Part shown: positions 1 through 12,261 of the stretch, piece by piece
Layout of the letters: each line of letters opens with the position of its first letter
How positions within the stretch are numbered: position 1 is the first letter of the stretch
Origin: Porogramme epimiltina
Lineage: Eukaryota; Basidiomycota; Agaricomycetes; Polyporales; Polyporaceae
Reading direction: 5' to 3'
NCBI GenBank assembly: GCA_900155495.1
Contig: FTLJ01000327.1
Location: 1-61,782 of the forward strand
Length of the DNA: 61,782 nt
Translations under genes and position numbers: made by a program
Notes under the pieces: model-generated
Database searches by the model: none
The model's input: the letters and a program-made list of their open reading frames with translations, nothing else
Told to the model about the DNA's origin: nothing

Positions 1-3000
1 CCCGCGCCCTCCGCGAGTCCCCAGCGGAAGCTCCGGCGAGCCCGCAAGTGAGCGTGGGCGCGAGCAGCGCGGGGGGATGGGGGGCGTGAGGGAGGGCCTG
101 TGCGCGTCGCACCCGTGCTGGGCGCCCGGAACGGGAAATATGCTGCAGATTCGGGCGCTCCCCCCTCCCCACGCGCACAGGGCAGGCGGGTGGCCGCCGG
201 GAAGGGCTGCGACGCCTCCCTCCTTGGGGCCCAGAAGGTCCCAGATTCCAAGCAGCGCAGGCGCGTGCGGTGGGCGGGCGCGAGTACGTACGAGCGCGGG
301 CTACCGTGCATATCGCGGAGATTTCGGTGTAATCGACGAAGCAGGAGGGAGGGGGCTCGTACGACCATCGGGCCTTCTGCGTTTTGCATCCAGATCAACG
401 TCGAGGCGATTCGAACGCTTCGCCTCGAGCTCCGCCCCCGCGTCCGCCCCTGCACGCCGCCAATGGCTGTTCAATTCTGGCCAATTCAACGACCTCGTCA
501 CAGCGTCCCCAACGCTCCCTAGGTGGCCATTTTGCACGACCACCACAACAGGCGATCGCCTCGCAGCCTCTGCGTCCGCGGCCGCGTCCGCGTCCGCTCC
601 CGCAATCTTCCACTTCCGAGCGAGACGCCACCCCCTCCATCCATCTCCCACCGCGGCGGAGGCTCGCCCTAACCACCGCGCATCCGCTCGAGAGGCACAT
701 CGCGCCGCGGACCCTTAACGCAGCCTCCGGCGCGCCCTTCTACGTGCCGGGTACGCTAGCCATAGACGGCGACGGGGACTACCAACGAGCCGCTGGGCTC
801 GAAACGCGGGGCCCTCGCCGGCGTCGGGGCGTGCCCGTCCCAGCTCCGCGCCAACCCGCGCGTCGCAGCTGGCCCCTCCGACGCCTGCCCCGCCCATCTG
901 CCCGCCCGGCCCAACACCCCAGCCGCGATCCGCAGGCCGCAAGCCGCCTCCCTAGACTCACAGTGCCCCGCCCTCCTCCCACCTCTACGCGCACCCCCAC
1001 CCCCCGTCGTCGCAGAGCTCTACAAGCGGCGCCCAGCACATTCACCCCCGCGCAGCTTCCCGCCCAACGCGGACGTCCAATCCCCGCACCGGGGCCGCCG
1101 ATCGAGCGCCCCCCCGCCTCGACCCGCGACGCGTCCGCCCCTCCCCCACCCCCGCCGCCGCCGTCGCTATGTAAGCCCGTACATAGTTACTCAGATCTCC
1201 TCCAGCGCTGCCGCGGCCGGTCGCGCCCCGCGCCGTTTTCGGGCACGCGCACGGTGCAGGGCCGCCGGCGGCACCTTCCAGCGTCCACACGCTGCCGCGC
1301 GTCCACACACAGTGCACACAACCCCCCCCCCACCAGCGTATCTAGGATCTAGATCACCCAATTTATGTAACCCGCGCCGTCGCCCGTCGCCCGTCCATCG
1401 TCATCGTCGCTGCGCCCCTGTATGTGTCCCCATCTGCGCATCTACGCGCAGGCAGGTGTGGGTGGGCGGAGGGAGAGAGCCCGGGAGCACGGTGCGCGGC
1501 GGCGTTTGGCTTTAGGCACGGGCCCGTCGCGCCGCCCCCGCGCCGCCCCGCGCCGTCCCGCTCCCGCCAAACGGCGCGGGAGAACCGGGGCGCCCCCGGT
1601 TCCGGCGGGGAGGGCGTTCTCCAAATTAATTTTCTTGATCGGCCACTTGTACGGGGGCGGGGACGCGGGGGCGGGGGCGGGGGCAACGGACGGCAGACGA
1701 GAGCGACGGCAGACGGACGGGTGCGACGGGAGCGACGGGAGCGACGGACGGGGAAGAGCGGCGGCGTACGTTACGCGCGCTGCGCGAAGCACGCCCGTGT
1801 CGGATAGGCTCGCGCGGCCGAGCCGGGGCGGCCCACCCCGCGATGGGCGAGCTCGTGGGCAAGTGGGCAAGTGGGCGGGCGGGCGGGGGTGGTCGCCGTC
1901 GCCGTCACCGTCGCGGTTGTGCGTCGCCTGCGTCCCGGGGAGATCCTTTCTGGGTTCCGTGTGGAACGCCCGGCGGGTGAAGGGGGTCGACTCGACTGTG
2001 ACCTCCCCCTCCCCGCCCCGCCCGCGTCCCCGGTGGCCACGGTGCTGCCATACCTCGCAAAATCAGCCTACCCGTGGCGGGGACACCACTCACCCTGGGC
2101 TCTCCGCGTGCGCACGACGCGCTCCCGGGGACGCGGCGCGGCGCACACACACACGCACACACGTCATAAGCCGCTGCGGGCCCAAGGCTGGGGGGTGGGC
2201 ACTGGGGGCGGGGGTGGAGAGGATCGGGGCGCGGTTCACGCAAACCCCGCGCGCCTGGGGGGCGCAGACAGCGCGCGCCGTATCGCGGGCTCGCATCGGA
2301 CGGGTGGTGGCGCATTGGCAGGCCCGACATCGACATTAACATTAACATTAACACCAACACAAAGGATACGTGGGGCAGGGTGCAGGTAGGGGGGGAGGTC
2401 GGGGGTTCTGCCGCGCACCCACCCCCACACCGAGCGTTCACAGGGGAGCACCCCGCAGGCTCGCACTGAGTCGCTCTCGGGCACACGGGCGCACGGGGGG
2501 CTCCCAGCGGCCAGCCCCCGCCGCTGCGCGCCCCGGCCGTGTCGCCCGTCGCGCACAACCACATCCACGCGCGCCAGAACCACCACCGTGACCGCTTCCC
2601 CGGGCGGTGCGCCCCCCGCCCACTGCCTCCCATCCTCCCCTGCCCCCTCCTTCCCCTTCCCCATCTCCATCGCCGGCGCCGGAAGCCGCAGGCCTTCGTC
2701 GCCTGTATCTTCGCCTCCTCGCAGCGGACAGATGGGCGCCCCTACCCCCCCAGTCCCGGCCGGCCGACAGCCGCCCGGACGCCCGGACGAGCGAACAAAC
2801 GAACCAAAACCTTGAACGATTCAATGAGGGGAGAGGCGTTGGCGCGGGGAATCGCGCGCGCCCGGCGGCGCGTGGCCGCGCCCGCTCGACGCGTGACGTC
2901 ATTCCATATCGCCCGCTCCCTGCAGGCGCGGCGACGCGCCTCGCGCTGACGGGCGGTGGCGCACCGCCGGTCCCTTCCCCCCATCCTCCCCGTGCGCGCG

Positions 3001-5429
3001 CGCGGTACCCGTAGGGGGACGCATCGGGCGTGCTCGTCCAACGCAATATCTGCGTGCGCGCCTGGCCAGGCACGCCCTCCCTCTTCTCGCTCCCTCCCGC
3101 GCGCGCATGGGGGGCACAACGGTGGCTGGGCGCGCTCCGCGCCGGACGCGAGGAGGCGTACCGTTGAATCACCGACGCGCCGATGCCTCTCAGCCTGCCC
3201 CCCACCCCCGCCCACGCGGGCCCCACACCCGCTAGTGAACAGGCCGGCCGCGCGATCGAGCAGCAACATGGGCGCAGAATGATAACGCAGCGCAAGGCGC
3301 GGCGGACGCGCCCGTCCCGCGCCGACGCGCCCCGCACGCCGAAGGAACCCAGCACGCACTCCGACGGAGCGGACTTTAGGGCGCGTCGATGACGCACATC
3401 GATGCACCACAACGCGTCAGGGCGGGGAAGCCGCCGCCGACGGCCGCGTGCGTGCGCCCTCGCAACGAACGAACGAACGAGCGAGCGCGAGCGCACCCGG
3501 TCGCCGCGGGGTGGGGGTGCGCCAGGGCGGCGGGGATAAGGGCAGAGTGCGCTGTTCGCCCCCGCGCGCGTGCGTGCGCCGCCCAGGGCCCGCCGTCCTG
3601 GAACATCCCGAGCGACGGTCGCTCGAGGGGGGGGGGGGGGGGCANNGGCAAGGGGCAGAGCGGGGGCGCATGTGGCAATGCCCCCGGGGGGGCAGGCGGG
3701 CCCTGAGGGGGGCAGAGCGAGCGACGCACGGAACGTGGCGGGGCTGTCGCCCTCGTCGGCGTCGACCGCCGATTGCCTAATGCGAGCTCGTGTGGCCTCG
3801 GGGGCGGCCGCGGCGGGAGATCGCGTCCGTGGCGGGTGCGCGAGGCAGGCGTCGTTGCAAGAACCCCAAGATCGATGTCAGTTTCGCCCGGGGAGCGAGA
3901 TCGAGCTCCGGCGAGCCCGGCGAGGGTGGGCCACCCTGACGAGGGTCTGCGGTGGCCACCACCACTGGTGCTACCGCGCACCACGTACCACGTACAGGAC
4001 GGCATTCATGATGTTCGCGTGGCGGGGGGTGATCGAGGGGGCGGAGGCGACGGAAAACATAGATGATGTGGGGGGGTGCGCGGTGGCATGCGGCAGGCGG
4101 TAGGCGGTATGCCCCGTGATGGATAGTCGTGCAGACACTGCAGAGGAGGGCGCAAGATGGAGGCCCGCTGGAAGCGGCGCGCTCCCGCGCCGCCGCCACG
4201 CCGATGCGGTCCGCGATTACATCATTTACGGTTTGGGCGTCTTTGGGGTTGCGGCGTCGTCGGTTCGTCGCAGCTGTTCGCGCTCGTCGTCCAACGGCGT
4301 AGGCGGTTCGCTGCAGCTGAGCCGGCTCGGCTCGGCGCATCGGTGGAGAGAGAGAGACGGTGCGCGATCTGATCTTGGGGAAGCACGCCGAACGCGATGG
4401 GCGGGCGGAGAGAGGCGAAGAGAATACGGTGGGGTCACTGGGGTGGCGCAGGCCCGGGATGGGGAAGGCCGGGAGAGAAGGGACGGCTGAGGTCCGTGGG
4501 CCGTGCGCAGTGTCCGGGTGTCTGTCCATCGGCCCACCGTCGTCCTTGCTCCTTTCCCCGGCAGAGTTCGATGGGCGGTGGGGGAGCGGGCGCGGCGGAC
4601 TGGCCACGTTGCTACCCCGGAAAAGAGAGCGTTTGACGGGACATGGAGAAGCGAAGGACGCTGCAAGGGATCCACGCCTCGCGCTGGGAGACTGCTCGTG
4701 CAAATGAGAGACGCGCGCGGCGGCGCGGTGCGGGGGACGCCCGCGGGCGTACGGGCGTGCGGACGTGCGTAGGGCGTGCGTGCGTGCGGGCTATTAGCCT
4801 CGGTGCGGGAGAACGCTCACGACAGTGTTGAGATCGTAGATATGGACAGGCCGCAGGCGCCGGGAAACAACAGATCGCACGCGAGAGCGAGATGAGCGCC
4901 GGGGCGAGTGGAGGCGTGCGCCTGTGTGGGCGTGCCGCGGCTGGACGAGGTCTGGCGGCGGCTAGGATGGGTGTGGAGGGACGGAGCGTCCGCCACGGCC
5001 TCTTGTGCTCGCTCGCGGCGGGCAAAGGTGAGCAGAGCAGACGGGACGTGCCTGGGGGCAGATCTCACGCGGGATCTAATTGAGGCGGATCGTTTGCAGA
5101 AGCACGGCCGGATCGGGAAGGATCCAGAACCAGGGCGCGGTGGACGGATGAGGAGCGAGGACGGAAGGCGGGAGAGACGGGCAGCAGATCTCGGCTCACG
5201 CTGACGCCGCGGCGAGCTCTCCTGGGCTGGGGCTGGGGCTTACGCCGCTGCCTCCGGGGTCGGTCTGATTCGGGGACATATAGAGAGGGTGCTCCTCAGG
5301 GCACTCGTCTTGCCAACTTGATCCCCTGCCGCCCCCCTTCCGTCGCCCATCCCCCGCCTCTCCTCCGCCACGGCGTCCACTCTCTTTAATTTGCCGGTCA
5401 CCGCCTCCATCACCCTCACATCCCCACCC
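1..5429. other. GC-rich gene-free stretch
   Basis: No supported gene. The long open frames here, on both strands, are Arg/Pro/Ala/Gly-rich and overlap each other. That is expected of very GC-rich DNA with few stop codons. They have no splice structure and no recognisable domain. The stretch holds G-runs (1649-1684, 1865-1890), a CA-rich run near 2144-2162, a short CATTAA repeat near 2335-2355, and a pyrimidine-rich leader (about 5290-5429) just before the first gene. It may be upstream regulatory DNA of that gene. Confidence 0.6.
3627..3646. repeat. Homopolymer G run (16 G) followed by two undetermined bases
   Basis: Sixteen consecutive G residues (3627-3642) are followed by CA and then NN at 3645-3646. 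The Ns mark an assembly or sequencing uncertainty at a hard-to-read homopolymer, so local length and frame cannot be trusted. Confidence 0.95.
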
Positions 5430-7022
5430 ATGTCTGCCATAGCCGCTGCTCCCTACCCCGCCTCCGTCGACCGACGTTACACCGACTACGACGCTGCAAC
5501 CTTCCCCTTCTACGCCCAGCCCTCCCTCAACGCCGTCACCGCCGCCTCCTCCCTCGACGCCGCCTACCCTCTCCCCGCCGCCTCCTACACCTGGGACACT
5601 CACGATTCCGCCCAATCCCCATCCTACCCGACGTCATCGTCCTCCTCGCTCTCGGCCACCACCCACGCGTACTCGACCTCATCTCCGGCCCACCCCGGCC
5701 CGGCATACGCTCCCGATGCCTACGCTTCTCAGCGCTCGCTTCTCCCGTCCCGCTCGCCGTCATTCCCGTTCTCCTCCCCCCCAGCCACGACCTCCCGCGC
5801 ATCCTACGCGTCCGGCACGCGCCCCTACTCGTCCCTCGCCAGCGCCGGCGCAGTAGCCTCCTCGTCCTCGCCACCCTCCCTCTCCGCAGCCCGCACCCAA
5901 AACGCGCACTCACAATGGGACTCCCAAACCCTCTACACCATCGACGACCCCGCTCCCCTCTCCTCGCCCTCGCCCTCTTCCATCACCGGCCCCCTCTCCC
6001 CACTCTCACAACCACCGTCGTCGCCCCCTCCTGTCAAGGAGGAAGACAAGGAGGGTGAAATCATCTTCGAGGTCACCTCCCACACCGAGCCCTCCGGCGG
6101 CGCCCCAATGACCGAGGTGCCCCTCCGCGCGACCCACGCGCCCCCCGAAATGCGCTGCCGCATGAACCTCTTCCGCCTCGAGAGCTTCGCCATGCACGAC
6201 GGCGTCCACTCCGCAGCCACTCAGCCCGGCGCAGGCGGCATCGAGGTCGGCCCCCTCCGCGAAGAGCCCATCGAGCTCGAGTGGCAGGTCGAACTCTCCG
6301 TCCCGCTCGTCCCTGAAGACGACGAACCCGCCCAGCCAGTACCCGGACCCTCAAAGCCTGTCCCCCGCCCATCGATGTCCAACAACATCCCCTTTTACCA
6401 GCGCGCTGCCTCGCCCCGCGGCTCGCCATACGCTCGTCTCAACAGCTTCCGCGGAGCCGCGAGTGCAGGCAGCGCGTCGCCCCAGCTCGACCTCGAATAC
6501 GCGTCGCCCGTCTCGGAGACTTGGGACGCGGGCTCATCCGCATCCGCGTACGAGTCAGTTACTGATCCAGGCGGGTCGGGGGCGGGGAGCCCGTCATTTG
6601 CTGCGATCGCGACCCCCGCACAATCGCTCGGGTGGGCGATGCGTGGGTACGCAACGGGAGGCGCGGGCGATGTTGACTTGGAGGATCTGGCATACCGGCG
6701 ACAGGCGCAGCAGGCGCAGGCGCTTCCCAGTTCTCGTACGTCGTTCAATTTTTCTGACAACGCCCGAGCTGACGCGTGCGCTCCAGTCTCGCGCGTATCA
6801 CAAGCGGGGGGACAGTACGTCCTCAGCGGCGGGTCGCGGTCGGCGTACCACCCGACGCCGGCGTACGGACTCGAGTCAACCAGCTACTCGCGCGGAGTTT
6901 CCAGCAGCCGATACGCGCAGGTGTATGCTTCCGCGAATTCTTCTGCTGCATGGTATAGTGCGTCTTCCGTCTCTTCCGACGCGATCTGGAACGCTGATTG
7001 CGGCCCATGTGCAGGATCTTGA
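5430..7022 (+). CDS. Ser/Pro/Ala/Tyr-rich protein of unknown function
   Basis: I do not recognise the family. The ATG at 5430 follows a pyrimidine-rich leader and opens a frame of about 530 codons. The first 200 residues are low-complexity (Ser, Pro, Ala, Tyr), as in disordered fungal regulatory proteins. The middle (about residues 210-310) is less biased and looks folded, with acidic and hydrophobic alternation around EIIFEVTSHTEPSG and CRMNLFRLESFAMHDGV. The tail is again Ser/Tyr/Gly-rich. Codon use is strongly C-ending, unlike the unstructured frames around it, which supports coding. Two intron-like segments lie near the 3' end. One is 6736-6786 (51 bp, GTACGT...CAG), which preserves frame. 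The other is 6953-7014 (GTATAG...CAG); if used, it moves the stop to about 7047. The exact C-terminus is therefore uncertain. Confidence 0.6.
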   Translation: MSAIAAAPYPASVDRRYTDYDAATFPFYAQPSLNAVTAASSLDAAYPLPAASYTWDTHDSAQSPSYPTSSSSSLSATTHAYSTSSPAHPGPAYAPDAYASQRSLLPSRSPSFPFSSPPATTSRASYASGTRPYSSLASAGAVASSSSPPSLSAARTQNAHSQWDSQTLYTIDDPAPLSSPSPSSITGPLSPLSQPPSSPPPVKEEDKEGEIIFEVTSHTEPSGGAPMTEVPLRATHAPPEMRCRMNLFRLESFAMHDGVHSAATQPGAGGIEVGPLREEPIELEWQVELSVPLVPEDDEPAQPVPGPSKPVPRPSMSNNIPFYQRAASPRGSPYARLNSFRGAASAGSASPQLDLEYASPVSETWDAGSSASAYESVTDPGGSGAGSPSFAAIATPAQSLGWAMRGYATGGAGDVDLEDLAYRRQAQQAQALPSSRTSFNFSDNARADACAPVSRVSQAGGQYVLSGGSRSAYHPTPAYGLESTSYSRGVSSSRYAQVYASANSSAAWYSASSVSSDAIWNADCGPCAGS

Positions 7023-8130
7023 ATCCGAACCCATGCGTTCGCATCTGAGCCCTCCGCCCTCTGCTCCCGGCCCATCTTCTTCTCCTTCTTTTGCGCCCGC
7101 AGCGCGGACGTCGCGAAGGATACCGTACCCACCGGCCGCCCCTCCGCGCGTAGGCCTGCCTATTCCTGGCGCCCCGCGCGCTCGACACCGCGCGCGACGA
7201 GGGCGGCGAGTGCGCACCGCCAGCCCACCCCGATTCCGGCACGTCCGCTTCTTGCATATATTCTTGATACCACCGCTGTGGACCCTGGCCCATGGACCGT
7301 CGCACGCCACGCACGCATGTATGATACACCCGCATACCACCGTCCTCGCCCGCACGCCGCCTTGTCGCGCCACACACCCCACATCGCACTGGCATCTCCC
7401 CACACCCGCATCTACGCCCGCATCGCCGCCCGCATCTGTCGCACGTAAGTACATACCAATCGTCTCGTTTGCTAGATATCCCTCGCTTTCGCTATCTGCT
7501 ATCGCTTTCTCGCTCGCTCGTGCTTTCAGCCTCGTCGTATTTCTACCACCTTCTGTAGATCTTGGCCTTCTCTACCTTGGCACTTTTCTCTTCTTTCTGG
7601 GCTCGGTTGTCGCTGTCATTATTCCCAAGTATGTACACCCTCACGCACGACACCTGTATTTTTTGCCTGTGCTTTTTCGACGATGTATAATCCGATCGAC
7701 GCTGGAACCCTCCCTTCCCTCCCAGTACGAGCATAATGAATGAGATCGACAGCGCGTGCCGCGGTACCGGGTTTGTTCCGAACATATTCCCTAAAGCCTC
7801 GTGCGCTGCTCAAACGTCCGCTAGATCCTTCAACGCACGCCGTGTCCACAGACGCGAGCGAGGCGTTCAATCTAGCGAGCGGGGCACGTGACCTGTCATG
7901 ATTTGTCTCGGCCTATGTTCTTCTTTCTCCTCGTCGCCACAGCCATTGTACTCGACTCGCCCTCCGTCGCGACACAAACTCAGCCACCGCGTTCTTCTCG
8001 TCCGGCCCTGGGGCCGCGTCGGCGCCCTTGCGCCTACCGCCGAGCTTCCCCTACCCCCCTCCTAACGCAGGCTTTCGCGCCCCGAGCGACGGCTGAGCGG
8101 CCGAGGCGCACGCGCGCGTGTGCGCGCGTT

Positions 8131-8448
8131 CCCGCCGCGGTGCTTCGAAGTTCGCGCTCACGCGCTGCGGGCGGAGGCTGGAAGAGCGAGGAACATATAG
8201 ATCTTCTCGCGAGCCCGCGATGCGGTATCTTCCTTCCCTTTTCTCGTCCGACAATGGTTGTTCGCTGTTCGGTATTGATCCTATTTTCTAGGGATACGTA
8301 CGCGTACGGTGCGGCATTGATCACCGGCGGGCGGCCGATCTGAACTCGTCACTGAGTGGTGAGTGGGCCTCCCGCCGCTGTGCTTCGAAGGTCGCGCTCA
8401 CGCGCTGCGGGCGGAGGCTGGAAGAGCGAGGAACATCTAGATCTTCTC
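8131..8448. repeat. Direct repeat A, two 78-bp copies
   Basis: Copies lie at 8131-8208 and 8371-8448, 240 bp apart. They share the block running from CCCGCCGC through TGCTTCGAAG and GGCGGAGGCTGGAAGAGCG to AGATCTTCTC, with only a few mismatches. Copy 2 directly follows repeat B copy 1, so a B-A order is visible. Confidence 0.85.
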
Positions 8449-8776
8449 TTCTTGCGGTGTTGATCTCGTTCACACAGCGTGCATTGCAACATTTCCTGGG
8501 GTTGGAAACTGGCAAAACGATCCTTTTTGCTGTTTACCATTTACAAACCGTTATGAATGGGTTTCGTTCGATCCAACATTTCACGCACCCGTCGGGTGGG
8601 GGGAGGTCGGGCCACGCGCGCCGTGTCATTCGCGATACGTACAGCGCGGCATCTGCCTTGCCTTTTCTCGTTCGACAATGGACGTTCGTTATTGATCCTA
8701 TTTTCCAGGGATACGCGTACGGTGCGGCATTGATCACCGGCGGGCGGCCGATCTGACTCGACACTGAGTGGGCCCG
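8227..8776. repeat. Direct repeat B, two copies of about 130 bp
   Basis: Copies lie at about 8227-8370 and 8651-8776. The most similar core includes ATTGATCCTATTTTC, ACGCGTACGGTGCGGCATTG, ATCACCGGCGGGCGGCCGAT and ACTGAGTGGG. A few short indels separate them. No coding frame is shared between the copies, so this is a non-coding repeat family. Confidence 0.85.
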
Positions 8777-9916
8777 CCGTGTCGGAGCCTGCAGGGGTGG
8801 AGGGGGGGGGGTTCGAATTCGTAACATCGTACGTGCCACCTGGACCTGGGAACGGCATTGGCCTTCCTTTTTTTGCACCACGTCGCATTGATTACCGGGC
8901 CGCCCACTCGAGGTTCGTAATCCCCCGACATCCCTGTCCCTGTATTTCGGGCTCACCATTGGGTCCTCACAGAGCACCGCAGAGAGCTGTCACGAGTCGG
9001 AAGGGGGGGCTTGGGAACCCATTGAGAACCGGTAACTGGATCGTACGGGGTGGCAGGGACGCGGAGAAGACGTCTCGGCCGCTCCTTCCCCTTCCCAGAA
9101 TCCCTGTCACCCGTCTGTCGGGCTCAACGGGCCATCAATGAAATCTGTGATTTGCAGATTCCACAGAGATATGCGCAACTAAGCGTGCTTGCAGCTGCTA
9201 ATGTCGACTAACTCCTGTCTGTATTAGGAGGTGACTTTGTATCGTCCCGGGGACATCGGCCAAGCGACCTGGTACTACCCTGTGTTCGACACAAGCAGGA
9301 ACTAGTCCACACGAGTATCCTTCAGGACACTTGTCGCATCTACGTTTCTCGGGGGACAAGTGCATTAGCAGGAGCTTGTAAATCGCAGATCTTCCTGATG
9401 CCCGATTTTTGGAAGGGAGAGCAGGAATGCGTGGAGTGGGATTTTTCATATATGGTAATGGATATGGCAGTTTCCATGCAACACGCACGTCACGGCGTAC
9501 GAAACGCGCACCAAGTCTTCTTCTGCCACCGTTAAATGGATCTTAAACATATCCTCGCTAGAAGCGCAGCTCCCATACGGTGCGCCCCGGCATTTTCCAG
9601 ACAATCAATGCACCGAAAAGCTCACAGATCCCCCCGTCGGCGGGTGTCGGCGGTCGCCCGCCTCGATACCCTCGCCTCAGATGCCGCTTCTCTAAATCCA
9701 CACTCCGCACGCACCCTTCGCCGTCGACGTCTCGAGGGGGGCGCGGTCACGCGTCGCCCGACGATGACTTGCCGGCGTACACAGTACGTACTCGCCGCGC
9801 ACCGTCGGGCGAGGCGTCGCCGGCGTTCAAACGTTCACGAAGCCCCTCCGTGCGCGTTCCGTGCCTAGGCACCGAGCCCGGCGATAGCCAGAACGATGGC
9901 GCGCATCAGGGCGGGC

Positions 9917-10618
9917 GGGAGAACCCGCCCAGGCGAGATCAGGAGGGGAGAAGGGGGCGCGCGCGCGAACGCGAACGCGAGCGAAGCCACGGCGTTCTGC
10001 GCGCCCTCGGCCTCGTCCCTCGCCCTCCTCCTCCTCCGCGCGGCGTGTGCCGTCCGCGACACGGCGCGACGGCGCGGACCGTGGTGCGTGCGCTGCGTCG
10101 ACGCGCGCGCCGCCACGGTCGACGGGCCCTGGGTCTCGTCGGGGTTGGACTCGGCTTGCGCGCCGCGCCGCCGGATTGGCTCGCGCCCTGCGGGCCTCCA
10201 ACCACCCGCGCACAGGGCGGGCCAGGCTCCAGCGGACATCGACTGGCGAGGCCCGCCGTGCCCTGCCGGGTAAACTCCGCCAGAGGGGCGATTTCCACGG
10301 CGATCTATCGACTTGCGAGTGGCGACCGGGCGCAATTGCTGTTGCCACCTGTGTCTCTTGTAGACCGGCCGGTCACGGGGGCGCTGCCCCATTCATCGGG
10401 ACACCGCGAGGGTCCCGTCCGACGACTCCGACTATCATGGCTGCGAGGGCCCTTCTGCGTTCTCCGGTGTTCACGAGTACTTGCCGAGTGCGCTTCGAAG
10501 TTCGCGCCTGGCCCGCACCCGAGCCCGCTGGAAACGTTCGGCGCACCTATCAGAGCACTGTGCGGCGGGAGAACCGCAGGAAGAGATCAGGAGGGGAGAA
10601 GGGGTGCGTGCGCGCACT
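9917..10618. repeat. Diverged direct repeat around GATCAGGAGGGGAGAAGGGG
   Basis: Two copies of a roughly 50-bp segment lie at 9917-9966 and 10568-10618. Each begins with CGGGAGAACC, contains GATCAGGAGGGGAGAAGGGG, and is followed by a similar GCGCGCCCTC-like stretch. Similarity fades outward, suggesting an old duplication of a longer unit. Confidence 0.6.
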
Positions 10619-12261
10619 GTACAAGCGCGCTTCCTGCGCGCCGTCCCTCCGCGCAGCGCCATCCGGTGGGGCCCGTGGAGGGGGGAGGGCGCACGCTCGC
10701 CGCTCGCGCACGATTGGGCCCAGGCCCCGTGTGCGGCAGGCGCGGGTGTCCGCAGGCTCCCTCGTTTACGTGCGGCATCATGCGCCATGCGTGCCGTCTG
10801 CTGCTCGCAGCCCGACCTCTTCGTCCCTGTCAGTTACGCTCATTCCGGGCGCTCGCCCCGCGTTCTTCTCGGGCTGCGGGAGCCTAGGTCCTCGGGTCAC
10901 GAGGGATTTAGCCTACAGATGAGGGCGCTCGCCGCGAGCGCTGAGCCTCCGGGCGCCCTTTGAGCGTTTAGGTGACCGGTCGGACGCAGTGCGCGAACAT
11001 TCGAACATTTCCGTCTGCCCAGGCCATTGTCATTTGACTGTCGCGCTAGGCTACAGTACACGGTTCCCTGCAATGCACAGGGCGTAGGGCACCGCGTACG
11101 GTGCGAGATCGACGCACAGAGAACAGCTGGCTCAGGCTCCGGCAGCGGTTCGCGAAAAAAGCACCATACACCGACCTCGCGAAGGGCTTCTTCCAGGGAA
11201 GGAATGGCGCTACGCGCGTCCTCCGAGGAGGGCCAGGGCGTCACGCGCCCGCGTTGTGTGCACACAGCTGTCAATTACGCTCTCCGACGGCGGGCGCTCC
11301 CGGATGCTCCTCGAGCCTTCCGCCATGCAGCCTTTGATATGTGGAAGGCTCTGGGATGAAGACCGGGCGTATGGGCGCCCGTCGGAGTTGGCCAGGAGAG
11401 TGGCGGTGGGTGCGCGAAGGGGGGGGACGTGACGTGAGGCCGGAGCGACGGGCGTGTGCACCGACGGGCGCGGGTCGCTCGCCTACCGCGCGGACGGCCA
11501 CGCACGGCCCCAGGGCGGGCGGACTCGCGGGCGAGGGGGCGGTCGGCGACAGCGGGCCCCTGACGACGGCGGGGGTGCCTGGCGGGCGACGGGCGCGGGG
11601 GCGGGTCGAGTGCGAGCGCGCTGAATGGACGCCGCGCGGGGTGCGAAGCGCAGAACGCGCGCGCGGGCTCACGCGCCCGAGCGCAGCACATGCGCGGCGC
11701 GTCCAAGGGGGCGCGATGCGCCTCGTCTTCCGCGAGGGCGGAGGGTTCTGAGCATCTGAGCATAGCCCTGGCATGTGGAGGCCGGTCAGAAAGTCGAGGG
11801 TGGGTCTCGTACCTGCTGCGCCCCGCAAGATGCGCGCGAAGCACGCTGGAAATTTGGGACTGCTCGGCGCGCTCAAGGGCTACTCGGGCTTGTGAGCGGT
11901 TCTGAGGCCACAAGGATCGCATCTCAGTGCAAATAGGGCGGTCCCCATTCTGGCCGGCGGGCGTAGGGTGCGTCATATTTCGCGTAGGGTACACTCTGAC
12001 GACCATTCGTGTAGGATGCGCACTGCAGGAGCGCGCGAGAGTGAGAACGACGCGAAGACAATGGGGGCCGAGAAGCTTAATCCAAATCGACGTGCTGCAA
12101 TCGAGGGTGGGATGGGGTTCGAGCGCCGCGTAGACCTGCTGAGGGCAGAGTGAGTCATGGGAGAGATCGACAATTCACAATTGTTCTACGCACGGCACAT
12201 GCGCACTACGAGTGTGCTGAGTTGAGAGACGAGAGCCCCGTTGGTGCTTAGAATGGTCGTC

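Noticed and set aside
384..4703. Several long open frames on both strands in the GC-rich left end
   Set aside because: They overlap each other, are Arg/Pro/Ala/Gly-rich, have no domains and no splice logic. They are expected where stop codons are rare.
6463..7743. 426-codon frame overlapping the end of the Ser/Pro-rich gene
   Set aside because: For its first half it is an out-of-frame shadow of that gene; the second half is the CT-rich 3' flank. No independent support.
9580..10887. 435-codon plus-strand open frame
   Set aside because: Composition is dominated by Arg, Pro, Gly and Ala, two other frames are open over the same stretch, and it contains the diverged repeat pair. No family resemblance.
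11271..12006. Overlapping minus-strand open frames of 201 and 243 codons
   Set aside because: Low-complexity and mutually overlapping; no start context, intron or domain supports either.
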